In this document: piece by piece, positions 32,577 to 43,841 of the stretch
Layout of the letters: every line of letters starts with the position of its first letter
Numbering within the stretch: position 1 is the first letter of the stretch
NCBI RefSeq assembly: GCF_022539665.2
Contig: NC_081333.1
Span: forward strand, 5,144,971 to 5,208,970
Source: Daphnia carinata
Taxonomy: Eukaryota > Arthropoda > Branchiopoda > Diplostraca > Daphniidae
Direction: 5' to 3'
Length of the DNA: 64,000 nt
Translations under genes and position numbers: made by a program
Notes under the pieces: model-generated
Seen by the model: the letters and a program-made list of their open reading frames with translations, nothing else
What the model was told of the DNA's origin: nothing
Databases searched by the model: none

Positions 32577-32715
32577 GACGATTGCCCCCTTTAACAAATG
32601 CCCCCCTGGTTCTGTAACAGTTGCCCCCCCGACTTTTGCCCCCCAATATTGATGCTCCCCTAACTAATGCCCCCTTAACTAATGCCCCCTGTCAAATATA
32701 ACAATTGACCCCCAT
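32577..32715 (+). repeat. MULE left terminal inverted repeat
   Basis: C-run-rich arm. Its reverse complement at 36300-36441 matches closely, with indels only in the homopolymer runs and a few substitutions. The G-rich strand has at least six runs of four or more G. Confidence 0.85.
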
Positions 32716-32883
32716 TTATTGTTTTTAACTGTCTTGTACAAAAAGCGAACGCTACAATAAAATATTATTGGCAACTACCTTGTGTTTGTTTTCATTGTTA
32801 TTGGCGTCTGCTAATGGCCTGTTCGATACTGTCATCAAATAATATATTGCTGTCTGCTATTGCAAAGTGTAGTGGTGAATGTC

Positions 32884-32901
32884 GTGTGTGTGTGTGTGTG
32901 T
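32884..32901. repeat. (TG)n microsatellite
   Basis: Nine TG units inside the MULE left arm region. Confidence 0.9.
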
Positions 32902-33065
32902 TTCCTATGTTTTGATCTATCGGACTTTGGAGGTAGGTACCAATCATCAATTAATTTAATTGACCCATTTTTGCCCGGCTGGCTATATCTTCGTGGTGTT
33001 TTTTTTCTCATGTTTATCTCGGTGGGCAATTTTGCACGGTTGGCTATTCCTTAGCAACTATGCCA

Positions 33066-33410
33066 TCGAAGAATAGCTCAGATGGTAGAGCAACGGGTTT
33101 CCTGATCTTCGGTCCCCCAAAAAATTCCGGGTTCAATTCCCGGTTGGGTACCTCGGTACTCAGGGTATGACGTAGTGACGAGAATCTGGTGCAGTCATGG
33201 CAACATGGTCGGGCGACCTCCAGGTAATTGTCATTGCTGAAACCGATCGATGAAGATAATCGCCATATCCACCTAGTCGCCGGGTGCTATGGAAAGATGT
33301 CCGATTTGGTTGGGGGCCCACTAGAGCTAGCCATCCACCATGGATAGCGGAGTGCTTAGTGCAATACAGCCGGTGTAAAAGCCGGTGGCGCCGCGATGAT
33401 TCCATCCTGA
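33066..33410 (+). repeat. tRNA-derived SINE inside the MULE
   Basis: The head holds an A box TAGCTCAGATGGTAGAGC and a B box GGGTTCAATTCCC with a paired T stem (CCGGG..CCCGG). The 5' and 3' acceptor sequences do not pair, so it is not a functional tRNA. A GC-richer unrelated body follows to about 33410. Confidence 0.65.
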
Positions 33411-33732
33411 GGTTAGTTGTTTTGTGCTTGTTGCTTCTTTATTTCTCTGCTTTCTTAAAGACTGGACCCAAGTGCATGGTGTATCAGTGTGAAGAAATTT
33501 GTTAAACCAAATATTTAGATAGCGAAATGCATTCAACAGCTATAAAATAATTAAATGAATTTTTTTATTTACATTGCTTTGAAATGAGAGGAAGAACATG
33601 GTCATCTAGTTCCATGCCCTCAATTATTAAGCAGTTGTATGACAAAATGTTGCTCTTACAGTGCTGGTATTTTAAACTTAATAATAAATGGAAAGTAAAA
33701 GGTAAGTAAAATAAAAGTAAAATAAACAATCC

Positions 33733-33789
33733 GCGCGTCGGGTCATGCGTTTGATCGCGCGTCGGGTAATGCGTTTGATCGCGCTTCGG
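33733..33789. repeat. 24-bp tandem repeat, 2.4 copies
   Basis: GCGCGTCGGGTCATGCGTTT.. repeats at 33733, 33757 and in part at 33781, upstream of the MULE transposase gene. It could serve as a binding array or be neutral. Confidence 0.75.
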
Positions 33790-34047
33790 ATATCTCACAG
33801 CTCCCTTGGGGATGTCACAGCAAACAGGCTTGTTTGTAGTTACCTACCTTGTGTGTTCCAGCCGATTTTTTGTTTTTTGCATCCTTTCTCCTTCTTTGAA
33901 TCTTATTGGTTTCCGACTTATGTAATTTTTGTAACCTTTTCGAATAAACCTATGTATAGGAAGTAGGAAGTCACAAATGTCAATTCATTCTTCTCTAGCA
34001 CATCTTGCGCATCTCTGATTAATATTTCTACTCTTTTAATTTTAAAA

Positions 34048-36029
34048 ATGTCTTACGAAGAAGACGAGTTCCCTATGGTTGAACCCGTTAAAGGAGTTAA
34101 ATACAGTGGTACCCGTTACAACTCCGAGAAAGGATTTATTTACCATCTACAGAAGAAAACGTAAGACTTTGATTTTGTATTAAAGCATAGTTGAGCAGTA
34201 ATTCTTAAATTAATTAATTTTTCAGATCCAAGCACAACATATATCACTGCAAGTACCATAAGAAACTTCAGGGTGGGTGCAAGGCGAGAGTTAAGTCGGG
34301 ACTTGAAGATGCTATTTTCAGCAAACACGGTGATGCTAAGCATAATCATCCACTCGAGCTGGAAGAACAGCAGTTGCTTCGTGTAGTCAACGCATGTGCT
34401 GATGCTGCTGCTGTGGATCGCCGTAAACCACGGATTGTGTTTGACGCCGTTCGGAGAGAGTAAGTCCATCTTCATTGCGGAAATCATTAAATGTTAATCA
34501 TAAAATTTTTTATTAAAGAAATGCTGGAGTTAACATTGGGTATGGTGATGCAATGCAGCGTCGGATGCAGCGATCAAAAAGGAGAAGGCAACCACAAATA
34601 CCCAAGACTGTAGAAGAAATAGCTGGATTGATTGAAGAGTATCAGGACTATAGGTAATGCCAAAAATTAGTACTATTAAGAAAATTTCAATATCTATTTT
34701 CTTGTAAAGGGATGCCTTTGGTGGTGGAAGATTTTTTAGAGGCCTGGTGAAGACGGTTGAGGGAGAGGCATTGGTCTTTTTATCACCGACGCTACTGCCG
34801 GAACTTAGTGAAGCGACCGAACTTCAAGCTGACGCAACTTTCCGAACAGTCCCCGGATTATTCAAACAGCTCTTCACTATCCACATCACAAGGGGTCATT
34901 TGGTAAATAACTATTAAAAAATTAAGCTGTAAACTGATATTTTACCAAAGTTTTTCATTAGGCATTCCCATTTGCGTACATTCTAATGACTAGAAAATCA
35001 CGCATCCTTTATGATGCTGTGCTAGCGAAAGTAATCGATATTTTTGATGAGCTTCATCCTGAGCGCTACATTTCGGTTGATCTCATAATGTCTGATTATG
35101 AGGCAGCAATTCAAGGTTCGATGGCGGCCGCATTTCATGGAAGTCAACATGTTGGTTGCTTCTTTCACTACTCTCAGGTATATTTATCTTTTAAATATTT
35201 TGAAAGCATTTTAATTAATCAAATTTTATTCAGGCTATCTGGAGAAGGATACAAAAGTATGGCCTTCAGTGTGCCTATAAGAACCGCGCTGTTATTGGGA
35301 AATACGTAAAGGAGCTTATCGCGCTAGCGCTTTTGCCGTCGGATGAAATTTTGGCTGGTTATCAAGTAAGTGCCTGACATTTTAAATTGAAATTTCGAAA
35401 TTTTTACACTTTTTTTTTACAACAGAATATAAAAGCCTACTATCATGATGTTCTCCGCCGTGAAAGTGCAGCTATTCAGGCAGGAATAAAGCAACTCAAC
35501 AACTATTTCCTTAGCTACTGGATTGGTGAAATTTCTCCGCAAGTTTTCAGTGTTTTTGGCCTGGTGAACCGGACCAATAATTTGGTGGAATCGTGGCACC
35601 AGTGGCTGAATGACCGCATGGGAAAATCCCATCTTAGTGTTTGGGATTTCATCTGTAAGTGTGGGCGTTAGCATATTTTTAAATGCATTTAATATGTACA
35701 ATTCTGAAAGACAATTTAAACAATTCATATTTTTCAGATTTTATCAAGGAAGCAGAGGATTCTAAAGCTCACGATTACCTAGCCGAGTCAGAAAATCTAC
35801 GAACAACCAGAAGACAACCCCTTTCGCAGCGAAAACGGAATGAGGTCATATCAAAAAACGAAAAGGATTTTATTGAGGCTTCCATCTCTATGCGGGATTT
35901 TCTAAAAAAATCCAGGCATTTAACTGAGCCAGATCGTAAGTTCGCATTTAATTTGTAACTTATAATTTATCTTAATGGCGTTGAATTATATTTTCAGCTG
36001 ATTACACAAAACCAAGCCGACTCGACTGA
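34048..36029 (+). CDS. FLYWCH zinc finger-MULE transposase, nine exons, open throughout
   Basis: Exons: 34048-34160, 34226-34459, 34519-34653, 34710-34902, 34962-35177, 35234-35365, 35426-35654, 35738-35935, 35998-36029. All borders are GT-AG and phases are consistent. N-terminus: FLYWCH finger (GFIYHLQKKTSKHNIYHCKY ... GGCKAR ... HNHP). Core: first Asp in ATELQADATFRTVPGLFKQL, second in SVDLIMSDYEAAIQG, then GCFFHYSQA (C..H), and the catalytic Glu in NRTNNLVESWHQW. This is the DDE arrangement of the Mutator/MULE family; it would bind the TIRs and cut DNA in the nucleus. I find no internal stop, so the gene may still be active. The last exon is short (ends KPSRLD). A longer alternative frame to 36147 exists but does not fit the splice phase. 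Confidence 0.85.
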
Positions 36030-36299
36030 AAGGGCAACAATTCAACCCAGAAGGCGATTCTTGGCTGGAACTGTTAGAGCGCCTGCAGTTAACCACGCTT
36101 CTCCTACAGTCGAGCCAGCCGACAATGATCATGATCCTTCGAAATAACGCCTGTAACCAGTCGCCCACGCCGTATCGTTCACGCACCCCGTCACCTGTCA
36201 GCAGACGGTGATTCCCCAATTACGCCTCCCAGTCGACGATGTACCCGCAGAAGACAATAATAAAATCTGTTTTACTTATTGTCTATCATATTGCATATG

Positions 36300-36441
36300 G
36301 AAGGGGGGCTATTGTTATGTTGAATAGGGGGCATTAGTTAAGGGGGCATTAGTTAGGGGGGGGGCATTAGTTTTGGGGGGCAAAAGTCGGGGGGCAACTG
36401 TTACAGAACCAGGGGGGCATTTGTTAAAGAGGGCAATCGTC
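36300..36441 (+). repeat. MULE right terminal inverted repeat
   Basis: G-run-rich arm, reverse complement of 32577-32715, with GGGGGCATTAGTTA repeated two to three times. Confidence 0.85.
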
Positions 36442-36506
36442 GCTATCCCGAAATTTTTGAGGAAGAGCAGAATGCTGTTGTGAAAAAGTGGAGTTCTACT
36501 GTTTAA
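36442..36506 (+). pseudogene. Exon of unknown gene split by the MULE, right part
   Basis: The frame RYPEIFEEEQNAVVKKWSST ends in TAA directly after the MULE end. See the left part at 32460-32576. Confidence 0.35.
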
Positions 36507-37281
36507 TTTCCTTTCCACAGAGCAGGCGGAGCGCTAAAACTGAGTCTCCCATGTTTTACGGTAGCTGACAATGACAGATATTTATTATACGGTGTAGCTT
36601 ACCACTTCGGTGTAAAAATAATAGTAATTCATGTCTCCTGTGAGTATATTCTAAACATTTCCAATTAATTACATGATTACTTACCTAATTAAACGTTTAA
36701 AAACTGCTCATTAATATTGTTTTATTATTTTTTCATTCATAAATTCGTGAAAAACATTCACAAACTGTCTGCAGACGCCATCTATTGGCAAGTCATCGAC
36801 CAATGCTTGCGATAGAATTTTTATGGGAAAATGTCTAAAAACGGTAAACCATCGAAATTCAAATTTTATTTCTGGTGTTTTACCAATACATGAACCATTT
36901 ATTTTCTTATTATTATTTGTTGCACAACATTGGAAAACTGTTTATTTTTTCTTATTGCTGATTATTTTACTGATTATCTGATTCCCTAGCCGTGTTTGAA
37001 CATTCATCCTTTTGGAACAACTAGGCATAGCTCTTTTCTTTGTTTGATGTCCTTTCAAATTGTTCTACATCAAATTTTCAATAAAACCTAATTGAACTTA
37101 ATGTGACTATAGGCACTAAACTGAAATTCGATGTTAAATTTTTGGGATGTCTTGGTGTTTTGGAAAAAATGCAAGAATACCTCAAGATTTTACACTTACG
37201 GGGTTCAAATCGGCGGTGCATTTCATGATAAACGCGTATGACCGAAAGATATCTCATTCTGCTCAAACTCAAAAATCGAAA
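36507..37281. other. No gene seen
   Basis: AT-rich spacer, presumably including the promoter of the tandem-repeat gene. A frame continuous with that gene opens at 37147. Confidence 0.5.
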
Positions 37282-39293
37282 ATGGTTAAGTGTTCAACAT
37301 GCTACTTGGCAGTGTCGAGAGTTCTTGCAGTCAGCTGTTTAGTGGGGTTCTTCGTAATATTGGGGACCATGGGAAAAGCAATTCGCCCTGTACTCTCCAG
37401 TGTTGCACGCGAAGAAAACACACCAGATGCGGTACTACGTATGAAACCAGACATGATGAACGCACTCTCGAAAATTCTTCCTGAACTCCACAGGGTGAAA
37501 TTTGACCGTCAGAAAACAAAAATGACAAAAGTTCTCTCTAGTTTTACCGATGAAGAAAAATCACCTGAAGCGGGCCCTGCCGAAAAAACAGACATGATGA
37601 ATGTCTTCTCGAATATCTTTCATGGCATTCAAGCACTTGACTTGGACGTTGAACACAAATCAGAAATGATTAACGTACTCTCCAGTGTTACCCGTGAAGA
37701 TAACACACCAGATGCGGGGCAGCGTATGAGAACAGACGAAGGTATTGTTGAAAATACTTCATGACCTCAACGGACTGGAATTGGACCATGATCATAGATC
37801 AAAAATGATTAAATTTCTCTCTAGTGTTACTGATGAAGAAAAATCACCGGAAGCGGACTCTGCCGAGAAAAAAGACATGCTTAATGTTTTCTCGAATATC
37901 CTTCATGACACTAAAGCACTTGAATTGGACGTTGAACACAAATCAGAAATGATTAATGTACTCTCCAGTGTTATCCGTGAAGGTAAGAAACTAGATGCGG
38001 GAATACGCATGAAAACAGGCATGACGAAGGTATTGTTGAAAATACTTCATGACCTCAACGGACTGGAACTGGAGCATGAACAGAGATCAAAAAAGGTTAA
38101 ATTTCTCTCTAGTGTTACTGACGAAGAAAAATTACCTGAAGCGGGACCTGCCGAGAAAAGAGACATGCTGAATGTTTTCTCGAATGTCCTTCATGGCATT
38201 AAAGCACTCGAATTGGACGTTGAACACAAATCAGAAATGATTAACGTGCTCTCCAGTGTTACCCGTCAAGAACACACACCAGATGTGGGTCTACGTATGA
38301 AAACAGACATGATGAAGGTGTTCTCGAAAATACTTCATGACTTCAACGGACTGGAATTGGACCATGATCGGAAATTAAAAATGATTAAAGTTCTCTTCAG
38401 CATTACTCATGAAGAAAAATCACCTGAGACGGACCCTGTCGAGAAAAAAGACATGCTGAATGTTTTCTCAAGTATCCTTCATGGCATTAAAGAACTTGAA
38501 TTGGACGTTGGACACAAATCAGAAATGATTAACGTACTCTCCAGGGTAACCCGTGAAGATGACGCATCCGATGCGGGATTACGTCTGAAAACAGACATAA
38601 CGAAGGTGTTCTCGAAAATACTTCAAGCCCTCAATGGACTGAAATTGGACCATGACCAGAGATCAAACATGGTTAAAGTTCTCTCCAGTGTTACTCACGA
38701 AGAAAAATCACCTGAGGCGGGCCCTGCCGAGAAACTAGTCATGCTGAATGTTTTCTCAAAAACCCTTCATGGCATTAAAGCACTTGAATTAGATGTTGAA
38801 CACAAATCAGTAATGATTAACGTGCTCTCCAGTGTTGCCCGTGAAGAAAACACACCAGATACGGGAAACTACTAGGAAAACAGACATGACGAAAGTGTTC
38901 TCGAAAATACTTCGTGCCCTAAGCGGACTGGAATTGGAACATGATCAGAAATCAAAAATGATTAAAGTGCCTTCCAGTGTTACTCATGAAGAAAAATCAC
39001 CTGAAACGGGCTCTGCCGAGAAAATAGGCATGCTGAATATTTTCTCGAAAATCCTTCGTGGCATGAAAGCACTTGATTTGGACGTCGAACACAAATCAGA
39101 AATGATTAGCGTGCTCTCCAGTGTTGCCCGTGACGAAAAGACACCAGATACGGGACTACGTATGAAAACAGCCATGACGGACGTGTTCGCGAAAATACTT
39201 CATAATCTCAGCGGACTGGAATTGGACGATGATTTAAAATCAAAAATGACTCACGTTTTCTCCAGTATTGCTGATAAAGAAAAATCGCCTTAA
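37282..39293 (+). pseudogene. Unknown membrane-anchored or secreted 48-residue tandem-repeat protein, two frameshifts
   Basis: ATG at 37282 gives MVKCSTCYLAVSR and a hydrophobic segment (VLAVSCLVGFFVILGTMG), a signal peptide or anchor. Then about 14 repeats of about 144 bp follow, alternating type A (SSVTREENTPDAGLRMKTD, then F.KILH.LNGLELDHD) and type B (SSVTHEEKSPEAGPAEKKD, then VFSNILHGIKALELDVEHKS). Repeat starts are near 37389, 37527, 37674, 37812, 37958, 38103, 38248, 38391, 38534, 38680, 38822, 38967, 39111 and 39255. Each unit predicts two amphipathic helices joined by a charged loop. A 4-base loss near 37740 and a shift near 38865 split the frame in three, and repeat sequence runs past the stop at 39293. 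A polyadenylation-like AATAAA is at about 39535. I know no homolog. The break pattern says recent decay, or assembly errors in an array. Confidence 0.65.
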
Positions 39294-39379
39294 GCAGGCC
39301 CTGCTGAGAAAACAGGTATTTTGCATGTTTTCTCGGATATCCTTCATGACATTAGAGTGCTTAAATTTAATAAATCTAT

Positions 39380-42300
39380 TCACTGCAAGATACAAACGGT
39401 AAACTGAGAGTTCTAAAGTTAATTGCAGAAACCTTCCGGATGAAGATTCCTATGCAACTGACAGAGGAAAAATCAGAGTCAATCTCGTCTACACCTCTTA
39501 CAACTTAACCTTTTTCTACTTTCGACCACAATTCAATAAAAATATTGTTTGTGTAATTTGGCCTGAACAAAATATAAAAAATTTAAAAAAAAAGTTGTTA
39601 TTTTATTTTATTATAGAATAGTGATTAACATTAAGGTTATTATTATTGTCGCGGGGGAAAAGAAGACTGATTATCTCTTCACAGGGATGATTCACCCGGC
39701 ACCCACTTTTAGAAAGATACGGAGATACTCAGTCACGACCAGGGTTAATTCGCGCAACGGTATAAAACGCTGTTGCGAAACTCCGTTGGTCAAGTCCCCA
39801 TCCGTGGATCTCTCGGAATTTACTGATGGCTTACTGCGGTGTACTAGCGGGCAAGTACAGCGGCATTTTGGCGGATAGAGGCAATGGGCGGGTCTACGGT
39901 TACAGATAGGGAGTGTTTCGATTTCTAAAGGGTTAAAGTTGTTTCGAAGACTAAAGGGTCGACAAACAAAAAAATGGCAAATAAGGGCATTAAAAATATG
40001 TTAGTGCCACGTATTCCCCGACTCTGGACAGGCTCAAAGTTACTAGTACCATAAATAGTATAGTACATCAGAAGCAGTCCATATTTCATAGCAACTGCGC
40101 TACGCATGTTTAGCTCCAGAGATGGCGTTTTGGCGGTTTTGTTCGAAATTCGAAAGGAGGAATACTGTGATAAAGGAACAAGGGGAAAGTGGGGCTAGTA
40201 GGCACGGGTGTATGTTGGTTAATCCCTTTTTTCGCGACCAGCAATAAATTTGAATTCCTGGAAAAATAATTTGATATTAACAGCATAAATCCACAACTTT
40301 TAAAAGAAAAGCCAGCCCAGATGATGCGTAATTAAAAAATAAAAGAAGTTTTTCGGTTTAAAATAGTTTTGCCTACTTATTTACAATTCTGCAACTGGAG
40401 GTTTGCGAAATTATTTTAAAATTTCAAAAAATATAATTTAAATGAAACATTCATTCTTCTTTAAACACATGATTCATTTTATTTAATGTGCCAATTCAAT
40501 TGCTTAAAAAACAAATTTTTAAGATGCCCCTATTTCGAGGTAAATAACGAATATACCTACCTATACCTAAACAAAATAAAAGAATATGAGAATCAATAAT
40601 GAAGGGAGTATGGCGTTGTGGGAGATAAACTTGCTATAAAGATTTTTCTTAAACGAGGGCAACAAACCCGCCAATGGCACATTAATCAATAGTACCGATA
40701 TGTTGTGTTCCGGTCAGGTCAAATACTACCACACTAGCTGAACGAATCCATTACAGCTTCGGAAGTCTCATATCGTCCTTTAAGTATTGTCAAAATTGGG
40801 TCGAAATCTCAGGGTACATACCAGAAAAATCTCAAGAAATCAATCAATCATTCCAGAATTTCAAACCTTGATTGCTAACGAAATCCTCCCTATAAAGCAC
40901 GTTTCCAAAAATAATTTTTCATTGCGAGCAACATAAACATACGCTCATTCACATCAAGTAAGCCGTTGAATTTTCCATACGAAGAGCAGTCGATATTTCG
41001 TACAAATACCTGCAGCTATTAAAGGCCCGTATCATTTCTGCGCTATATAATTAATCGCGCTAATCTGGCAGCATTGAAAACAAACGACCGCCCTGTTGCT
41101 GTAAAGTTATAGTCATGTATACGGTGACTAAACCTAGCTTTGGTGATTAATGATTGATTAAAAATCTGATTCGTCAGAGGCCATTGTATTGAATATGTCC
41201 GCAGGCAGCAGTCACATACACAGTTCAAAGCGAAGTCGATTTGTTGGCTGGCCATACCTCCAGATGGTTATCCTTTACTGGCTGTCTGCATTTGCATATA
41301 TAGAATAGCTATAAATACAAGGCATTCGACAGATACATTTGATCGCGTTTGGTTTGACCGCTTGAAATGAGAGGACCTCCAACTGACCGATAAGGTGGAC
41401 CAATGCGACATGTTTCGGTTGACGTGATGAATTGGACCTTGTGCCCTGTCGTACGTGAGCTTGTTTAACAGCTATTCTTTTCTTCCTATTATTTCTCTTC
41501 TTTGACACGGACTAAAACTAGTTTCTTTCTGTTTTCCATTTTCCCTTTTTGTTCGTTTGCTTTCTGTCTCCCTCCTCTTAAATTGTCACCTTCTTTTTTG
41601 CCCGTTCCTAGCCCAACCTTCTACTTCGTCACGTAACGAGTTCTGCACCAAGCCGCCATTGGAGACGATATGGATGAACAAAACATGTAATGCAGATATA
41701 TGCCAGATTGCTGCCGTGGCGTTAGGGTGATAACCTTGGTCGGTTGGAAAGACGAGTTATACGTTGAATATTAAACGTTCGTTGACAACACCATGCTATT
41801 TATCTTGCGTTTTTTTGTTTTTGTTTTTGTTTCTTTTCTTATTGATTTATATTTTTCTTGCTGTCCATCTCGCTAGTTGGTAGCTAACTTGGCTAGTTCT
41901 AACCCATTTCTAGTAGCCCTATCTTTCTTTTGTGTGTTTCTTTCCGATAAATTCAGCCATCTCGATTTTTCTTGCAAATTTCTTCTTGCATTTTTTGTTG
42001 CGCATGCAAATGTATGTGCATTCCAGTTTTCATTTAAAGATTGCCGTTCAAGTGGTAACTGGAAATCAAAATTTATGCCAAGCAAGGTCATGGCCACTTT
42101 GAAGTTACTGTTTATGTGTTTCTTAGTGCTGAAGTGATTGCCAAACGACTCTTTTAAAAAGGCATTTGGCTGAGATGTCAAAGGACAAGACGGCATACTC
42201 GTTTAGACACCTTTCTTTCTAAAAAAAAAGTAAATATGCCAATGCTAACGATAACCCTAATTTAAACATTAACCAAATTTACCCACGATCATAGAGCAAT

Positions 42301-42930
42301 ATGAAATTAGGCTAAGAACTGGTTTGAAATTCTCCGTCACGTATATCTATCCAGACGTCTATTGCCTAAACAGAAAGTGATTTCGTCATAGTTTGAACAA
42401 AAAATTATATATTTGTTTAAGAGCTGTGATGCGATTAGGTACGTCTGCTAGTCTTCAGCAGCGCCGGGTTGTCAACAAAAACGAAACGGACTGCAGTCCT
42501 AGTGAAATCTATTGCAACAAAAGCTTTCGTTGCGCTAAGGGCCTTTTTCCCCTATTGTATCGAAATATTTCGTAGCGCTCAGACCCTTTTTCCACTATCG
42601 CACTGCAGCTTTGTAACTCCTAAACAAAAGCCTTCAACAAGTATAACATGTAGCATAATGAAATTTTTAGTTATGATTGCTCTTTTGAGCGTGATTTCAG
42701 TTCCAAACTCCTGAAAACAGGTATAAGCTCATCCCAATATAAATAGCCGTATTCAACGATTGCATAAACAGAACGACATTATTTAAGAAGTGATTTAAGA
42801 ACCACTATAGTGGTTCTTATTTTTTCCGAAATTGTACTTTTCCATCCTCCACGTGCAACCCTCAGAAGACGCACACTCCCACTAAAGGGAATCTTGTCCT
42901 CTATCAAATGGTGCATATTCAAACACGGTT
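39380..42930. other. No gene seen in about 3.5 kb
   Basis: No coding stretch that I can support. Small features: a near-duplicate of about 35 bp (CGTTGCGCTAAGGGCC.. at about 42529 and CGTAGCGCTCAGACCC.. at about 42571) and a perfect 24-bp palindrome at 42796-42819. A Thr/Ser-poor frame at 41877-42137 looks like chance. Confidence 0.45.
42796..42819. repeat. Perfect 24-bp palindrome followed by a T run
   Basis: TAAGAACCACTATAGTGGTTCTTA, then ATTTTTT. Stem of 12 with no loop. Terminator-like in shape but in a eukaryotic context; may be a small palindromic repeat. Confidence 0.7.
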
Positions 42931-42934
42931 AAAA

Positions 42935-43162
42935 CGACAGAAAAGTGAAAGTTTTGCGAAATTTTTCAAGACCCAATAAAAAAACCCCCAAAAGAACAAG
43001 TGATGTGACGGTAATATTCCGCTCGTATCCAGGCTGCGATTATGTTTTAAATTTCACTCAGTTTCTTGTTGCGATTACAAGGATCCCTAATCAATACAGT
43101 AAGCACGGTGGCAAATCTAAGAAAATTCTTTGTAGCAAACGTATTAAAGTCACTAACAATAT
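42935..43162 (+). repeat. Copy 1 (left part) of a duplicated 300-bp segment
   Basis: 42935-43162 plus 45531-45605 align with 49655-49940 at a clearly diverged level (shared GAC..AATAA, TGTGACGGTAA, CTCGTATCC, TTTCACT.AGTTTC, CACTAACAATAT and the flank after the LTR element). The young LTR element splits this copy. Confidence 0.75.
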
Positions 43163-43657
43163 TGTTACGGAATCGTCGATTAACCGACGATATCAACGAA
43201 TAGCTTCCGTATCGAGGAAGACCGAGAGGGAATTGTTGAAGACTTAAGGGAGAGTTAGTTAGTTCATGGTAGTAGAGTGTTGAGTCTGGATGTCCCAAAG
43301 AAGTCCCTAATCTTAAAGGTTAAACCTGTATTTCTATTGTTACTATTATTCTATTGTATTGTGTTAGTGTTCAGACCGTCCGGGTATTTATGTCGTTGGG
43401 ACGGACGGTCTGGTGGATCGTGTTATGTTGTTTGTACAGGTCGTCCGGGTATGTATGTTGTTGGTACGGACGACCTGGGTATGTTTCTTGGTGGTACCTG
43501 TTCGTGGTACCGGAGACCAAGTTTGATAGAGTAGGACGTTGGTAAAGACGTCCGACTATACTCGCCAATTGTTACTAAGCTTATGTAATCTAGATATGTC
43601 TGTTTAAGGACTTATATGCTAAGTAATAAAGACAAGTAATTAGACTGGAACGTAACA
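43163..43657 (+). repeat. 5' LTR of the gag-only element
   Basis: TGTTACGG...CGTAACA with terminal TGTTACG/CGTAACA inverted ends. It contains a GTCCGGGTAT/ACGGACG(A/G) repeat pair. Small ORFs inside it recur in the 3' LTR only because the LTRs are copies. Confidence 0.92.
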
Positions 43658-43841
43658 ATGGTGTCAGAAGTGGGATCGGGTCTTTGAAGAGTCGTAATTA
43701 TCCGACTACCCGAACTGAACAATTTCAGTCTAATTGATTGTCTTTTAGTTATTATCATCGTACGTTTTGTCTTGCTCATTTTTTTTCTCTAGCTTTTCAG
43801 TTATTGCTATCACCCCTATTTCCTTACAAAAAAAAAAAAAA

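Larger units (their letters stand above)
32577..36441 (+). mobile_element. MULE-type DNA transposon with FLYWCH transposase, 3865 bp
   Basis: Long inverted ends of about 140 bp (32577-32715 and 36300-36441) start GACGATTGCCC and carry repeated runs of C/G5-9 between short words (CCCCCTTAACTAATG, CCCCGACTTTTG). Inside lies a multi-exon FLYWCH plus MULE transposase gene, a SINE, a 24-bp tandem repeat and a TG run. I find no clear 8-10 bp target duplication. Confidence 0.85.

Noticed and set aside
33066-33150. Possible functional tRNA gene
   Set aside because: A and B boxes and the T stem are good, but the 7-bp acceptor stem does not pair and no anticodon stem is formed; it fits a SINE head.
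41873-42196. Overlapping 86- and 107-codon frames on both strands
   Set aside because: Hydrophobic, T-rich low-complexity sequence with no splice or family evidence.
42796-42830. Rho-independent terminator
   Set aside because: A hairpin with a T run, but in an arthropod-type genome without any bacterial gene nearby.
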